NCBI GenBank assembly: GCA_002363385.1
Contig: DEVL01000005.1
Span: 274,453 to 338,452 of the forward strand
Direction of reading: 5' to 3'
Length of the DNA: 64,000 nt
DNA from: Stenotrophomonas maltophilia
Lineage (GTDB): Bacteria > Pseudomonadota > Gammaproteobacteria > Xanthomonadales > Xanthomonadaceae
A program made the translations under genes and the position numbers. Numbering within the stretch: position 1 is the stretch's first letter; each line of letters opens with the position of its first letter. The notes under the pieces were generated by a model. It saw nothing but the letters and a program-made list of their open reading frames with translations, was not told the origin of the DNA and ran no database searches. Positions 40,523 through 49,749 of the stretch are shown one piece after another.

Positions 40523-42544
40523 TCAGTGCGGGCCGCCGAGCACGCCGCGTACCGCCGCCACCAGTTGCGCGACCGAATACGGTTTGGCCACGTGCTCCTG
40601 GAAGCCGGAGGACAGTGCCCGCTTGCGGTCATCGGCACGGGCCAGTGCGGTCACGGCGACGGCCGGCAGGGCGTTTGCTTCGACCCCCATGTTGTCGCGC
40701 AGCGTGCGCACCAGACCGTAACCATCCATGCCCGGCATGCCGATATCGGTCAGCAGCGCGTCGATGCCTTCGTGCCCTTTTTCGTTGAGCAGGGCCAGCG
40801 CCTCACCCGCCGAGGACGCGGTGGTGACCGAGGCGCCCTGCTCTTCCAGCAGGCGCCGAAGGTACTCCAGTACCTCGGGCTGATCTTCCACAGCCAACAG
40901 GTGCAGACCCTTGAGCGGATAGGGTTCGATGATCTGCTCGGTGATCGGGCCGCTGAACACTTCACGCAGCGGACGACCGTCGGCCTGCGGCTGGTAGCGC
41001 GGCAAGCGCACATTGAAGGTGGCGCCCTGACCGTGGCCATCACTGCTGGCCGCCACTGCGCCGCCATGCAGCTCCACCAGTTGCTGCACGATCGCCAGGC
41101 CCAGGCCCAGGCCCCCATGCCGGCGCGTGGTGGTGCCATCGGCCTGGCGGAAGCGGCTGAACAGATGGCGCAGGAACTCTGGCGCGATGCCGTCACCGGA
41201 ATCGGTGACACTGATCGACCAGTGGCCCCCATCAGCCACGAGGGTAAGCACCACACGGCCCTCGGCCGGGGTGAACTTGATCGCATTGGAGAGCAGGTTC
41301 CACAGCACCTGCTGCAGGCGCGTGGCATCGCCGAGGACCAGGCACGGTTCCTCCGGCATCACCAGCTCCATGGTCAGGGCCTTGCCTTCGGCCACCAGCT
41401 CCTGGGCGCGCATCGCCTCTTCCAGCTGGGTGCGCAGATCGAGCATTTCCACTTCCAGCTGGACCTTGCCCAGCAGCATGCTGCTCAGGTCCAGCATGTC
41501 CGAGATGAGCCGCTTCTGCGCCATCGCGCTGTTGGCGATCACACCCAGCCCCTTGTACATCGGGCTGGTGCTGTCGATGCGCTGCAACAGCAGCTCGCTC
41601 CAGCCCAGAATAGTGGTCAGTGGCGTGCGCAACTCGTGCGAGAGCGTCGCCAGGAATTCGTCTTTCAGGCGCGCCATGTTCTCGGCGGCACTGCGCGCGG
41701 CACGCTCGGACTGCAGCAGCTCTTCGCGCGCCATTTCGATCTCGCGACGCTCGGTGACATCCGTGCTGCTGCCGGCCAGACCGATGAAGCGGCCCATACG
41801 CGAAAAGCGCGGCCGGGCGTTCATTTCCAGCCAACGCCATTGGCCGTCGGCGCGACGGCCGCGCACCAGTGCGTGCATGGAGCGCTGCGACTTCAAGGAT
41901 TCCTGCAGCTCGTAATCGAAGACCGAGGCATCATCGGGGTGCACCAGGCCGCGCCAGACATCGTCGGGCACGCGCTGCTCGTCACCGCCGAAGAACTCAC
42001 TGAAGGCACTGTTGACGAAGCGCGAATGCCCGCGCTCGTCCAGCACCCAGACCGGCATGGGCAGGCCATCGGCCAGCGCGCTGAAACGCGCCTCGCTCTC
42101 GGCCAGGTCCACTTCGATGTGCTTGCGGTGGGTGATGTCGAAGAACACCACGGCTACCAGGTGCTCGTCCGGCTCGCCGACGCTGACCGCTTCCACCGAG
42201 TACCAGCGGCCCAGCGCGCGCGCTTCCATTTCGAACTGTCTGGCCTGCCCGCTCAGCGCCACCTCGCCGTAAGTGCGGTACCAGTCCGTCTCATGCGCCG
42301 GCTGCAGACTGCTCATCCGCTGCCCGCAGGCGTTGTCGAGCCCGGTGTTGCGCGCGAACGCCTCGTTCACCTCCACGAACCGGTAATCCACACCGACGCC
42401 GGCGTCGTCGAAGATCACCTGGATGATGCAGAACCCCGCATTCAGGCGCTCAAGTACCGTGCGATACAGGGCCGGATCCGGCGATGAGGCCAGGAAGGAG
42501 GCGCGTTCCAACGTTGTAGTAGGCAGGCTGGACAAGGGGGTCAA
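40523..42544 (-). CDS. PAS-PAS hybrid sensor histidine kinase with receiver
   Basis: 673 residues, no membrane segment, so cytosolic. PAS domains at about 28-140 and 152-270 (LPMPVWVLDERGHSRFVNSAFSEFF, ITHRK and STDVTERREIE linkers), HisKA H303 (ATLSHELRTPLTTILGWSE), HATPase motifs NLLSNAIKFTP, DSGDGIAPE and GGLGLGLAIV, then a receiver with phosphoacceptor D600 (ALLTDIGMPGMDGYG) and K651 region (HVAKPYS). Signal and output partner unknown; no regulator gene is adjacent. Confidence 0.92.
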   Translation of the reverse strand: MTPLSSLPTTTLERASFLASSPDPALYRTVLERLNAGFCIIQVIFDDAGVGVDYRFVEVNEAFARNTGLDNACGQRMSSLQPAHETDWYRTYGEVALSGQARQFEMEARALGRWYSVEAVSVGEPDEHLVAVVFFDITHRKHIEVDLAESEARFSALADGLPMPVWVLDERGHSRFVNSAFSEFFGGDEQRVPDDVWRGLVHPDDASVFDYELQESLKSQRSMHALVRGRRADGQWRWLEMNARPRFSRMGRFIGLAGSSTDVTERREIEMAREELLQSERAARSAAENMARLKDEFLATLSHELRTPLTTILGWSELLLQRIDSTSPMYKGLGVIANSAMAQKRLISDMLDLSSMLLGKVQLEVEMLDLRTQLEEAMRAQELVAEGKALTMELVMPEEPCLVLGDATRLQQVLWNLLSNAIKFTPAEGRVVLTLVADGGHWSISVTDSGDGIAPEFLRHLFSRFRQADGTTTRRHGGLGLGLAIVQQLVELHGGAVAASSDGHGQGATFNVRLPRYQPQADGRPLREVFSGPITEQIIEPYPLKGLHLLAVEDQPEVLEYLRRLLEEQGASVTTASSAGEALALLNEKGHEGIDALLTDIGMPGMDGYGLVRTLRDNMGVEANALPAVAVTALARADDRKRALSSGFQEHVAKPYSVAQLVAAVRGVLGGPH

Positions 42545-42748
42545 TGGGGCAACTGGCGAAACAGAGGGACACAGGATCAGCCAACGCGCGTATTCGCAGT
42601 GTCAAGCGCGGACCGTCCCGGAAGGTGCGGCGTGGATGAATTGGCGCCAACCGCAGCAGCGGAGCATACACGCGTAGATTGTCGGCCACCCGGATCGGGA
42701 TCACACTCAGGGCCTGATCCCACCCGTGATCGCGACGCAGGAGTTGTC

Positions 42749-43315
42749 ATGAACCGTACCTCCCTGATCACCGGGGCCTTGGCCGGGCTGCTGCTGATGG
42801 GCAGTGCCGCGGGCGCCCCGCGCAATGTGACCGACCCGCAGGCACCCCGGGCCCTTGAGGCTGACGGCCCGGTCCAGGTCACGTGGACCGACCCGGCCCA
42901 GTTCACCGAGATCCGCCAGAGCAACAACCGCTTCGAGGCCGAGCGCGGCGACTGGGTGCAGCAGCTGGCCAAGTATGTGCGGACCACGGCCAGCAAGCAG
43001 CTGCAGCCCGGCCAGACGCTGCAGGTGACCTTCACCGACATCAAGCGCGCCGGGGATTACGAGCCGTGGCACGGCCCGCGGGCCAACGACATCCGGGTCA
43101 TGCGCGATATCTATCCCCCGCGCGTGACCCTGACCTACACCCTGAAGGATGCGCAGGGCCAGGTGATCGGCGAAGGCGAGCGCAAGCTGCAGGACACCGG
43201 CTACCTGCACAACATCGGCCGGCAGAGCGACACCGATCCGCTGCGTTATGAGAAGCGCCTGCTGGAGGATTGGATCCGGCGCGATCTGCGCAACGAGGCC
43301 ACGGCCAGCAACTGA
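42749..43315 (+). CDS. DUF3016-family exported protein
   Basis: 188 residues from ATG 42749 with CAGGAG upstream. Signal peptide MNRTSLITGALAGLLLMGSAAGA, then VQVTWTDPAQFTEIRQSNN, LQVTFTDIKRAGDYEPWHG, DIRVMRDIYPPRVTLTYTL and a basic helical end. The WTDP...FTDIxRAGxYEPW...YPPR pattern is that of DUF3016. Function unknown, periplasmic. It ends 8 bases from the convergent alr. Confidence 0.82.
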   Translation: MNRTSLITGALAGLLLMGSAAGAPRNVTDPQAPRALEADGPVQVTWTDPAQFTEIRQSNNRFEAERGDWVQQLAKYVRTTASKQLQPGQTLQVTFTDIKRAGDYEPWHGPRANDIRVMRDIYPPRVTLTYTLKDAQGQVIGEGERKLQDTGYLHNIGRQSDTDPLRYEKRLLEDWIRRDLRNEATASN

Positions 43316-43323
43316 GGGATGCC

Positions 43324-44397
43324 TCAGCCGCCGGCGTACTCACGCACGACCCGCTTCACGCCGCACGGCAGCTGATATGCGCTGACCCCGCACAACGGCG
43401 CCAGGGCTTCGATGCGCGGGGCATCGCCCCACAGCGTCACCGTGCTGCCGATGCCCGCCTGTGGCAGGTGGGTCAGGTCCACGGTGAGCATGTCCATCGA
43501 GACCCGGCCGATCACGATGCCCGGCTGACCATCAATACGGATCGGGGTGCCGTTCGGCGCGAACTGCGGGTAGCCATCGGCGTAACCGAGCGCGACCACC
43601 CCGACGCGGGTCGGCCGCTGCGCGACGAAGCGCGCGCCATAGCCGACCGGCTCGCCCACGGCGATATCGCGGACGGCGAAGATCTTCGAACGCATGGTCA
43701 TCACCGGGCGCAGGCGCTCGGTCAGCGCGGTGTGCGCCGGCATCGGGTTGATCCCATACAGCATCAGCCCCGGGCGCACCCAGTCGCTGCGTACGTCCGG
43801 CCAGCCCAGCAGCGCCGGCGAATTGCACAGGCTGGTCTGCCCGGCCAGGCCATCGATGGCGGCGGCGAATACATCGGCCTGCTCGCGGGTACGCGGGCTG
43901 TCCAGCTCGTCGGCACGCGCCATGTGGGTCATCAGCACCATCGGCCCGACATGCGCCAACGCACTGAGCGTGGCATGCGCGGCGCGGAATTCGTCCGGCC
44001 ACAGGCCCAGCCGGTGCATGCCGCTGTCCAGCTTCAACCACACGGTGAGCGTGGCGGTGGTCTGGAACGCGGCGACCGCCTCGACCTGCCACGGCGCGCC
44101 GACCGCGAACCACAGATCGTGCTCGACGATCAGCGGCAGTTCCTCTGCATCGAAGAAGCCTTCCAGCAGCAGGATCGGACCGGTGATGCCGGCCTGGCGC
44201 AGTTCCAGTGCTTCCTCGATGCAGGCCACGCCGAAGGCATCGGCCTCGGCCTGCAGCGCGCGCGCGCAGCGCACCGCACCGTGCCCGTAGGCATCGGCCT
44301 TGATCACTGCAACGGCCTTGCCGCCCCCCAGTTCGCGTGCCAGCCGGTAATTGCTGCGCAGCGCGTCCAGATCAATCAACGCACGGGCTGGGCGCAT
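43324..44397 (-). CDS. alr: Catabolic alanine racemase
   Basis: 357 residues. PLP lysine K33 (AVIKADAYGHG) and catalytic Tyr253 (EPVGYGARF) match DadX numbering; KLDSGMHRLGL, NSPALLGWP and RPGLMLYGI are further signatures. Converts L- to D-alanine. Its start overlaps the end of dadA by 22 bases, so it is the dadX-type enzyme of the alanine catabolic operon rather than a stand-alone biosynthetic racemase. Confidence 0.95.
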   Translation of the reverse strand: MRPARALIDLDALRSNYRLARELGGGKAVAVIKADAYGHGAVRCARALQAEADAFGVACIEEALELRQAGITGPILLLEGFFDAEELPLIVEHDLWFAVGAPWQVEAVAAFQTTATLTVWLKLDSGMHRLGLWPDEFRAAHATLSALAHVGPMVLMTHMARADELDSPRTREQADVFAAAIDGLAGQTSLCNSPALLGWPDVRSDWVRPGLMLYGINPMPAHTALTERLRPVMTMRSKIFAVRDIAVGEPVGYGARFVAQRPTRVGVVALGYADGYPQFAPNGTPIRIDGQPGIVIGRVSMDMLTVDLTHLPQAGIGSTVTLWGDAPRIEALAPLCGVSAYQLPCGVKRVVREYAGG

Positions 44398-45686
44398 GAA
44401 CTCGGCTCACGGTGACGGACGGAGGCGGCCTGGTGGCTGTACCGGAAGATATCCAGGCCTTCGGTGCTGATCTGCGGCTGGCGGGCATCCATCAGGTCGG
44501 CCAGGTAGCGGCCGGAGCCGCAGGCCATGGTCCAGCCCAGGGTGCCGTGGCCGGTATTGAGGAACAGGTTGCGGTACGGCGTGGCACCGACCACCGGGGT
44601 CCCATCCGGCGTGGCCGGGCGCAGGCCGGTCCAGAACTCGGCACGCGACAGATCACCGCCCTCCGGGTACAGATCGCGCACCACCTTCTCCAGCGTGGCG
44701 CGGCGGCGCGGCGAGAGGGACAGGTCAAAACCGCCCACTTCGGCCATGCCACCCACGCGGATGCGGTCGTCGAAGCGGGTCACGGCCACCTTGTAGCTTT
44801 CATCGAGGATGGTGGAGGTCGGGGCCATCGCCGGGTTGGTGATCGGCAGCGTCAGCGAGTAGCCCTTGAGCGGGTACACCGGCAGCTGCATGCCCAGCGG
44901 AGCGACCAGGGACGGCGAGTAGCTGCCCAGCGCGACCACATAGTGATCGGCGGTTTCCAGCTTGCCATCGATGCGCACACCGGTGATGCGGTCACCCTCG
45001 CTCTGCAGGCCGGCGATGTCCTGATCGAAGCGGAATTCGACCCCGGCATCGACGCACATCTGCGCCAGGCGGCGGGTGAACAACTGGCAATCGCCGGTCT
45101 GGTCGCGCGGCAGGCGCAGCGCACCGACCAGCTTGTCGGCCACGCCGGCCAGCGCCGGTTCGTGGGCGATGATGCCGTCGCGGTCGAGCACTTCATACGG
45201 CACGCCGTACTGGGCCAGCACTTCGATGTCCTGCGCGGAGGCATCCAGCTGCTGCTGGGTACGGAACAGCTGGGTGGTCCCCAGGTCGCGGCCTTCGAAT
45301 TCGATGCCGGTCTCGCGGCGCAGCTCGTTCAGGCAGTCGCGACTGTACTCGGACATGCGGACCATGCGCGCCTTGTTGATCGCATAGCGCTCATGCGTGC
45401 AGTTGCGCAGCATCTGCGCCAGCCAGCGGTACTGGTGCCAATCCAGGCCTGGGCGGATCGCCAGCGGCGCATGTTCGGAGAACAGCCACTTGACCGCCTT
45501 GAGCGGCACGCCCGGGGCGGCCCACGGCGAGGTATAGCCGAACGACAGTTGGCCGGCATTGGCGAAGCTGGTTTCCAGCGCCGGGCCCGGCTGACGGTCG
45601 ACGACCGTGACTTCAAACCCGGCCTGCCGCAGATACCAGGCACTGGTCGTGCCGATCACACCGCTGCCAAGGACTAGAACGCGCAT
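44376..45686 (-). CDS. dadA: D-amino-acid dehydrogenase small subunit
   Basis: 436 residues. FAD Rossmann motif LGSGVIGTTSAWYL (6-19), then FANAGQLSFGYTSPWAAPGVP, the DadA signature, and GHGTLGWTMACGSGRYLADLM near the C-terminus. Oxidises D-alanine to pyruvate, feeding electrons to quinone. A -10-like TATACT on the minus strand (45746-45751) lies in the 149-base divergent region shared with lrp, which is where Lrp would be expected to bind. Confidence 0.96.
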   Translation of the reverse strand: MRVLVLGSGVIGTTSAWYLRQAGFEVTVVDRQPGPALETSFANAGQLSFGYTSPWAAPGVPLKAVKWLFSEHAPLAIRPGLDWHQYRWLAQMLRNCTHERYAINKARMVRMSEYSRDCLNELRRETGIEFEGRDLGTTQLFRTQQQLDASAQDIEVLAQYGVPYEVLDRDGIIAHEPALAGVADKLVGALRLPRDQTGDCQLFTRRLAQMCVDAGVEFRFDQDIAGLQSEGDRITGVRIDGKLETADHYVVALGSYSPSLVAPLGMQLPVYPLKGYSLTLPITNPAMAPTSTILDESYKVAVTRFDDRIRVGGMAEVGGFDLSLSPRRRATLEKVVRDLYPEGGDLSRAEFWTGLRPATPDGTPVVGATPYRNLFLNTGHGTLGWTMACGSGRYLADLMDARQPQISTEGLDIFRYSHQAASVRHREPSSCAQPVR

Positions 45687-45835
45687 GACACACCTCCAAC
45701 CCGATCATTCCCTGCGCAGGAGCACGCCGGGACCATAATTGAGGAAGTATAGTCAGCCCAAACCAATCATTTCGCCTGTTTTTAGGCCATCAGGCAGGGT
45801 ATTGTCCTGCAAACCCCCTTGAGAGGCTGACGCCG

Positions 45836-46315
45836 ATGGCCGTGCGTGCCCGAGAACTGGACAAGATCGACCGCAAGATCCTGCGCATCCTGCAGGTGGA
45901 GGGTCGGATTTCCTTCACCGAACTCGGCGAGCGGGTCGGGCTGTCGACCACCCCCTGCACCGAGCGCGTGCGCCGGTTGGAGCGCGATGGGGCGATCACC
46001 GGCTACTACGCCAAGCTCGATCCGCATTACCTCAAGGCCAGCCTGCTGGTGTTCGTGGAGATCAGCCTGGCCTACAAGTCCGGCGACATCTTCGAGGAAT
46101 TCCGGCGTGCGGCGCTGAAGCTGCCCAACGTGCTGGAGTGTCATCTGGTCTCGGGCGATTTCGACTACCTGCTCAAAGCGCGCATCAGCGAGATGGCCTC
46201 CTACCGCAAGCTGCTTGGCAGCACCCTGCTGACCTTGCCGCACGTGCGCGAATCCAAGAGTTACATCGTCATGGAAGAGGTCAAGGAGACGCTGACCCTG
46301 CCGATTCCGGATTGA
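45836..46315 (+). CDS. lrp: Lrp/AsnC-family regulator divergent from dadA
   Basis: 159 residues: N-terminal winged helix (LDKIDRKILRILQVEGRISFTEL, GLSTTPCTERVRRLERDGAI) and the RAM ligand domain (VLECHLVSGDFDYLLKARIS, LPHVRESKSYIVMEEVKETL). Length and sequence are those of the leucine-responsive Lrp group. Divergent placement next to dadA-alr matches the known Lrp/alanine control of that operon. Ends in a hairpin terminator. Confidence 0.92.
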   Translation: MAVRARELDKIDRKILRILQVEGRISFTELGERVGLSTTPCTERVRRLERDGAITGYYAKLDPHYLKASLLVFVEISLAYKSGDIFEEFRRAALKLPNVLECHLVSGDFDYLLKARISEMASYRKLLGSTLLTLPHVRESKSYIVMEEVKETLTLPIPD

Positions 46316-46338
46316 TGACGCTGCCAGGCTGAAACGCA

Positions 46339-46367
46339 AAAGGCGGCGCGCATCTGCGCACCGCCTT
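46339..46367. terminator. Hairpin between lrp and the Gln-rich gene
   Basis: AAGGCGGcGCGCA-TC-TGCGCaCCGCCTT, about 12 pairs with one mismatch; usable from both the lrp side and the minus-strand Gln-rich gene that ends at 46388. Confidence 0.8.
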
Positions 46368-46387
46368 CGTTCATTGCGTCAAGCGCA

Positions 46388-46558
46388 TCAGCGCTGCTGC
46401 TTCTGGTCCGGATGCTTCTGGTCCTGCTGCTTGCCGCCCTTCTGATTCTGCTGGTCCCACTGCTGCTGGTTCTGCTGGCCGGGCTTCTGGTTCTGCTGCT
46501 GACTGCCCTGCTGCTCCTGCGGCATTTTGCCGGGACTGCGGTTCTGCTGGTTAGCCAT
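46388..46558 (-). CDS. Glutamine-rich 56-residue microprotein
   Basis: ATG at 46556-46558 with AAGAAGAG upstream; stop TGA at 46388-46390, just before a terminator. The product starts MANQQNRSPGKMPQEQQG and continues as QQNQKPG, QQNQQQW and QNQKGGKQQDQK-type units. By hand count about 24 of 56 residues are Gln, the remainder mostly Lys, Gly, Pro, Asn and Asp, with one Trp and no Cys. It is hydrophilic and presumably disordered, somewhat like small stress-induced hydrophilins with KGG motifs. Start, ribosome site and terminator make a real gene likely; function unknown. The 46559-46729 stretch upstream has no other gene. Confidence 0.68.
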   Translation of the reverse strand: MANQQNRSPGKMPQEQQGSQQQNQKPGQQNQQQWDQQNQKGGKQQDQKHPDQKQQR

Positions 46559-46729
46559 GATTGCACTCTTCTTGAAAACCTCGGGGATGCGCTGTGGTGC
46601 GGCGCGGGGACAGCGTCGCGCCGCGCCGGTTAATCACAGGCGAAAAATCGGTGAGGCGATGCGTTGACGGCGATGACTGCGGGCCTTGGATGTAAACCGT
46701 TCAGATGACCGACGCCGCCTTGGCCGCGA

Positions 46730-47152
46730 TCACGGCTTGATCTGCTGTCCGTCGCCGCTGGGAAGAGAGTCGTAGTAGCGGCCAGTGCGCGTATCGAGAA
46801 TCCGGTTCGGACCGACCTGCCTGGCGCCCGGAATGATCCGGCCGTGGCGATCGTAGACCTTGCCCTGCACGGCTGGCCCCTGCATCGGCGCAGGCTGCGA
46901 AGGACCCTTGCTCTGGATCGGGTGCGTGCGCAACTGCTGCTGAGTCTGCGTGGACGACTTCACCGGCGCCATCTGGCCAGAGAGGCTGTCGGCCGGTGCC
47001 GGCTGCACCGGCGTGGGCAACGGTACCGGGGTCGGCTGGGGGGTGACGACCGGGCGCGTCGCGGTCGGCTTGGGCGGCGGACCGATCTGCGCACCCGCCA
47101 CCAGGGGCAGCAGCGCCAGCAGGGCCGCGGCGAGGCGTCGTGAACGGTACAT
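46730..47152 (-). CDS. Exported proline-rich hypothetical protein
   Basis: 140 residues from ATG 47150-47152. Signal peptide MYRSRRLAAALLALLPLVAGA, then a Pro/Thr/Val-rich spacer (PPPKPTATRPVVTPQPTPVP), a Gln-rich stretch and a C-terminal module KVYDRHGRIIPGARQVGPNR with DTRTGRYYDSLPSGDGQ. The end region may be the folded part and the spacer a periplasm- or wall-spanning linker. No family recognised. A longer frame to 47416 is rejected because this start gives a clean signal peptide. Confidence 0.72.
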   Translation of the reverse strand: MYRSRRLAAALLALLPLVAGAQIGPPPKPTATRPVVTPQPTPVPLPTPVQPAPADSLSGQMAPVKSSTQTQQQLRTHPIQSKGPSQPAPMQGPAVQGKVYDRHGRIIPGARQVGPNRILDTRTGRYYDSLPSGDGQQIKP

Positions 47153-47279
47153 GGCGAGCTCCGGGCAGCGGTTCAGGCCTTCACCATGCACCGGCAGGGG
47201 TATCAGCAGGATGAACGATGCCGGGTTGGAACACGCCACGCCCGGCCCTATGTAGAGAGTCTCCACGCGAGGACTGCCC

Positions 47280-47747
47280 ATGACCGCTTTCGACCTCTCC
47301 CCACCCAGTGATGCCCAGCGCCAGACCCTGATCGCCGGCCTCAGTGCCGATGAGCAGCGCGTGCTGCTGCACCACGGCACCGAAGCGCCGTTCTGCGGGG
47401 TATTCCTGGACAACAAGCAGGACGGGGTCTACGGCTGTCGGCTGTGCGGCCTGCCGCTGTTCCGTTCCAGCACCAAATTCGACTCCGGCACGGGCTGGCC
47501 GAGCTTCTTCGCGCCCTTCGATCCGGCCCATGTACGCGAGATCCGGGACGCCAGCCACGGCATGATCCGCACCGAGATCGTCTGCGCACGCTGTGACAGC
47601 CATCTCGGCCATGTGTTCCCGGACGGTCCCCCGCCGACCCACGAACGCCACTGCCTCAACTCGGTGTCACTGTCGTTCACGCCCAACGGTCAGCCCTACC
47701 CGGACCCGCTGCAGCGCGGGGGCGCCGAGGCTGAACCCGCTGCCTGA
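47280..47747 (+). CDS. msrB: Cytosolic peptide-methionine (R)-S-oxide reductase
   Basis: 155 residues without a signal peptide, so this is the cytosolic counterpart of the exported MsrB at 21046. Zinc pairs CRLC and CARC, FDSGTGWPSFFAP, SHLGHVFPDGP and catalytic Cys in RHCLNSVSL. Its second-cysteine context (EAPFCGVFLDNKQDG) provides a possible recycling thiol. Stands as a single gene before motA. Confidence 0.93.
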   Translation: MTAFDLSPPSDAQRQTLIAGLSADEQRVLLHHGTEAPFCGVFLDNKQDGVYGCRLCGLPLFRSSTKFDSGTGWPSFFAPFDPAHVREIRDASHGMIRTEIVCARCDSHLGHVFPDGPPPTHERHCLNSVSLSFTPNGQPYPDPLQRGGAEAEPAA

Positions 47748-47838
47748 ATTCGCAAAAGTGTGACATTGAGCGAACACCCCCCTTCAGAAAAAGGGTGAAC
47801 GGGCCGACATGGAGGTATCCCCTCCCCGCGTCGGCCCC

Positions 47839-48693
47839 ATGCTCATCATCGTTGGTTTCCTCGTCGTCATCCTCAGCGTGCTCGGTGGTTACGTGGGCGC
47901 GCACGGCAAACTCGGCGCGCTGTGGCAGCCGTACGAGCTGGTCATCATCGGCGGCGCGGCGCTGGGCGCGTTCCTGGTGGGCACGCCGATCAAAACCGTG
48001 AAGCAGACCCTGCAGGCCAGCGTCGGCGTGTTCAAGGGCCCGGCCTACAAGCAGCAGGACTACATCGACGTCCTGAGCCTGCTGTACGAACTGCTCAACA
48101 AGGCCCGCCGCGAAGGCTTCATGGCGCTGGAAGACCACGTCGAGCGCCCGGCCGAAAGCAGCATCTTCGCCAATTACCCCAAGGTGCAGGCCGACCACCA
48201 CCTGGTCGACTTCATCACCGACTGCCTGCGCCTGATGATCGGCAGCAACATCGAGCCGCACGAGCTGGAGCCGCTGCTGGAGATGGAGCTGGAAAAGCAC
48301 CATGCCGAAGCGATGCAGCCATCGGCCGTGCTCAACAAGGTCTCCGACGGCCTGCCCGGTTTCGGCATCGTGGCCGCGGTGCTGGGCATCGTGATCACCA
48401 TGGGCTCGATCGGCGGCGAGATCGCCGAGATCGGTGCCCACGTGGCCGGCGCACTGGTCGGTACCTTCCTGGGCATCCTGCTGGCCTACGGCTTCGTCAG
48501 CCCGCTGGCGGCCGCAGTGGAAGCCCGCGCCGAGCAGGACAGCCGCATCTACGAGTCGGTCAAGACCGCGCTGCTGGCCTGCCTGCGCGGCTACAACCCG
48601 AAGATCGCGCTGGAATTCGCCCGCAAGACCCTGCCGTCGAACGTGCGCCCGGGCTTCAGCGAGTTCGAAGCGCACCTCAAGACGGTCAAGTAA
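47839..48693 (+). CDS. motA: Flagellar motor stator protein MotA
   Basis: 284 residues from ATG 47839. With this start R90, E98 (ARREGFMALE) and P173 (GLPGFGIVAAVLG) fall exactly at the E. coli positions needed for torque and proton flow; an in-frame ATG ten codons earlier (47809) would shift them. Four TM segments (about 2-20, 33-50, 172-195, 203-225) surround a large cytoplasmic loop. Forms the H+ channel with MotB, 9 bases downstream. No other flagellar gene is in the window. Confidence 0.95.
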   Translation: MLIIVGFLVVILSVLGGYVGAHGKLGALWQPYELVIIGGAALGAFLVGTPIKTVKQTLQASVGVFKGPAYKQQDYIDVLSLLYELLNKARREGFMALEDHVERPAESSIFANYPKVQADHHLVDFITDCLRLMIGSNIEPHELEPLLEMELEKHHAEAMQPSAVLNKVSDGLPGFGIVAAVLGIVITMGSIGGEIAEIGAHVAGALVGTFLGILLAYGFVSPLAAAVEARAEQDSRIYESVKTALLACLRGYNPKIALEFARKTLPSNVRPGFSEFEAHLKTVK

Positions 48694-48702
48694 GGCACCA
48701 CC

Positions 48703-49647
48703 ATGGCCGAGAACAAACCCACCGTCATCGTCCGCCGGGTCAAGAAGGCCGGCCACGCCGCGCACCATGGCGGTGCCTGGAAGGTGGCCTACGCCGACTT
48801 CGTCACCGCGATGATGGCCTTCTTCCTGGTGCTGTGGCTGCTGGCCGCCACCACCAAGCCCGAACGGGCGGCCATTTCCGAGTATTTCCGCAACCCCAGC
48901 CCGCTGGTCGGGCAGAGTGCGACGCCGGCGCCGGGCATGGCCGGCCCGGGCGGCGCGAGCACCTCGATGATCAAGCTGGGCGGCGCCACCGATATCTCGC
49001 GCGGCAACAGCAACGACCCCTTCCAGAACCAGCAGGCCGCCAAGCCGGTGCCGCAGACCGATCGCGAGCGGGAGAAACAGCAGCTCGAAGCCCTCAAGCA
49101 GGAGCTGGAAGAAGCCATCAGCAAGAGCCAGGCACTGGAGCCGTTCAAGGACCAGCTGCTGTTGGACCTGACCCCGGAAGGCCTGCGCATCCAGATCGTG
49201 GACAAGCAGAACCGCCCGATGTTCGACATGGGCAGCGCCACGCTCAAGCCCTACACGCGAGAGATCCTGCGCGAGCTGTCGCAGTTCATCAACCACGTGC
49301 CGAACCGGATCAGCATCACCGGCCACACCGATACCACCGCGTACAACGCCGTGCATGGCTACAGCAACTGGGAGCTCAGCGCCGACCGCGCCAACGCTGC
49401 CCGCCGCGCCCTGCTCGACGGGGGCATGACCGAAGACAAGGTGACCCGCGTGGTCGGCCTGTCCTCCTCGGTATTGTTCGACAAGGCGCAGCCGGACAAT
49501 CCAATCAATCGCCGGATCAGCATCGTGGTGATGACCAAAGCCGCTGAAGCCGCCGCGCTGGCCGGGGCAGGCCAGGAAGTAGCGCTGTCGCCGACCGCCG
49601 CCGATGCGGATATCCAGGCGGCACTGGTGCCGGCAGTCGCGCCTTGA
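48703..49647 (+). CDS. motB: Flagellar motor stator protein MotB
   Basis: 314 residues: one TM helix with the proton-carrying D32 (KVAYADFVTAMMAFFLVLWL), a plug and linker rich in Gly/Pro, a coiled segment (REREKQQLEALKQELEEAIS) and an OmpA-like peptidoglycan-binding domain (PMFDMGSATLKPYTREIL, ISITGHTDTTAY, ELSADRANAARRALLDGG, NPINRRISIVV). Anchors the stator to the wall. Cotranscribed with motA; the Ala-rich tail is variable. Confidence 0.96.
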   Translation: MAENKPTVIVRRVKKAGHAAHHGGAWKVAYADFVTAMMAFFLVLWLLAATTKPERAAISEYFRNPSPLVGQSATPAPGMAGPGGASTSMIKLGGATDISRGNSNDPFQNQQAAKPVPQTDREREKQQLEALKQELEEAISKSQALEPFKDQLLLDLTPEGLRIQIVDKQNRPMFDMGSATLKPYTREILRELSQFINHVPNRISITGHTDTTAYNAVHGYSNWELSADRANAARRALLDGGMTEDKVTRVVGLSSSVLFDKAQPDNPINRRISIVVMTKAAEAAALAGAGQEVALSPTAADADIQAALVPAVAP

Positions 49648-49690
49648 GGGACGTGGCGGCAGGGCTGCAGGGGGAATTCAGGGAATCCGT

Positions 49691-49715
49691 GGAGCCGGCC
49701 AGCGGCCGGCACTAC
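49691..49715 (-). repeat. SMAG/REP palindrome (GTAG end at 49715)
   Basis: Minus-strand reading begins GTAGTGCCGGCC-GCT-GGCCGGC and ends CTCC, a perfect copy. It lies between the motB stop and the 49750 gene; its last bases form TACAAT, a possible -10 box for that gene. Confidence 0.88.
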
Positions 49716-49749
49716 AATGGGTCTTCCCTTTTGTAGATAGACGGCACTC

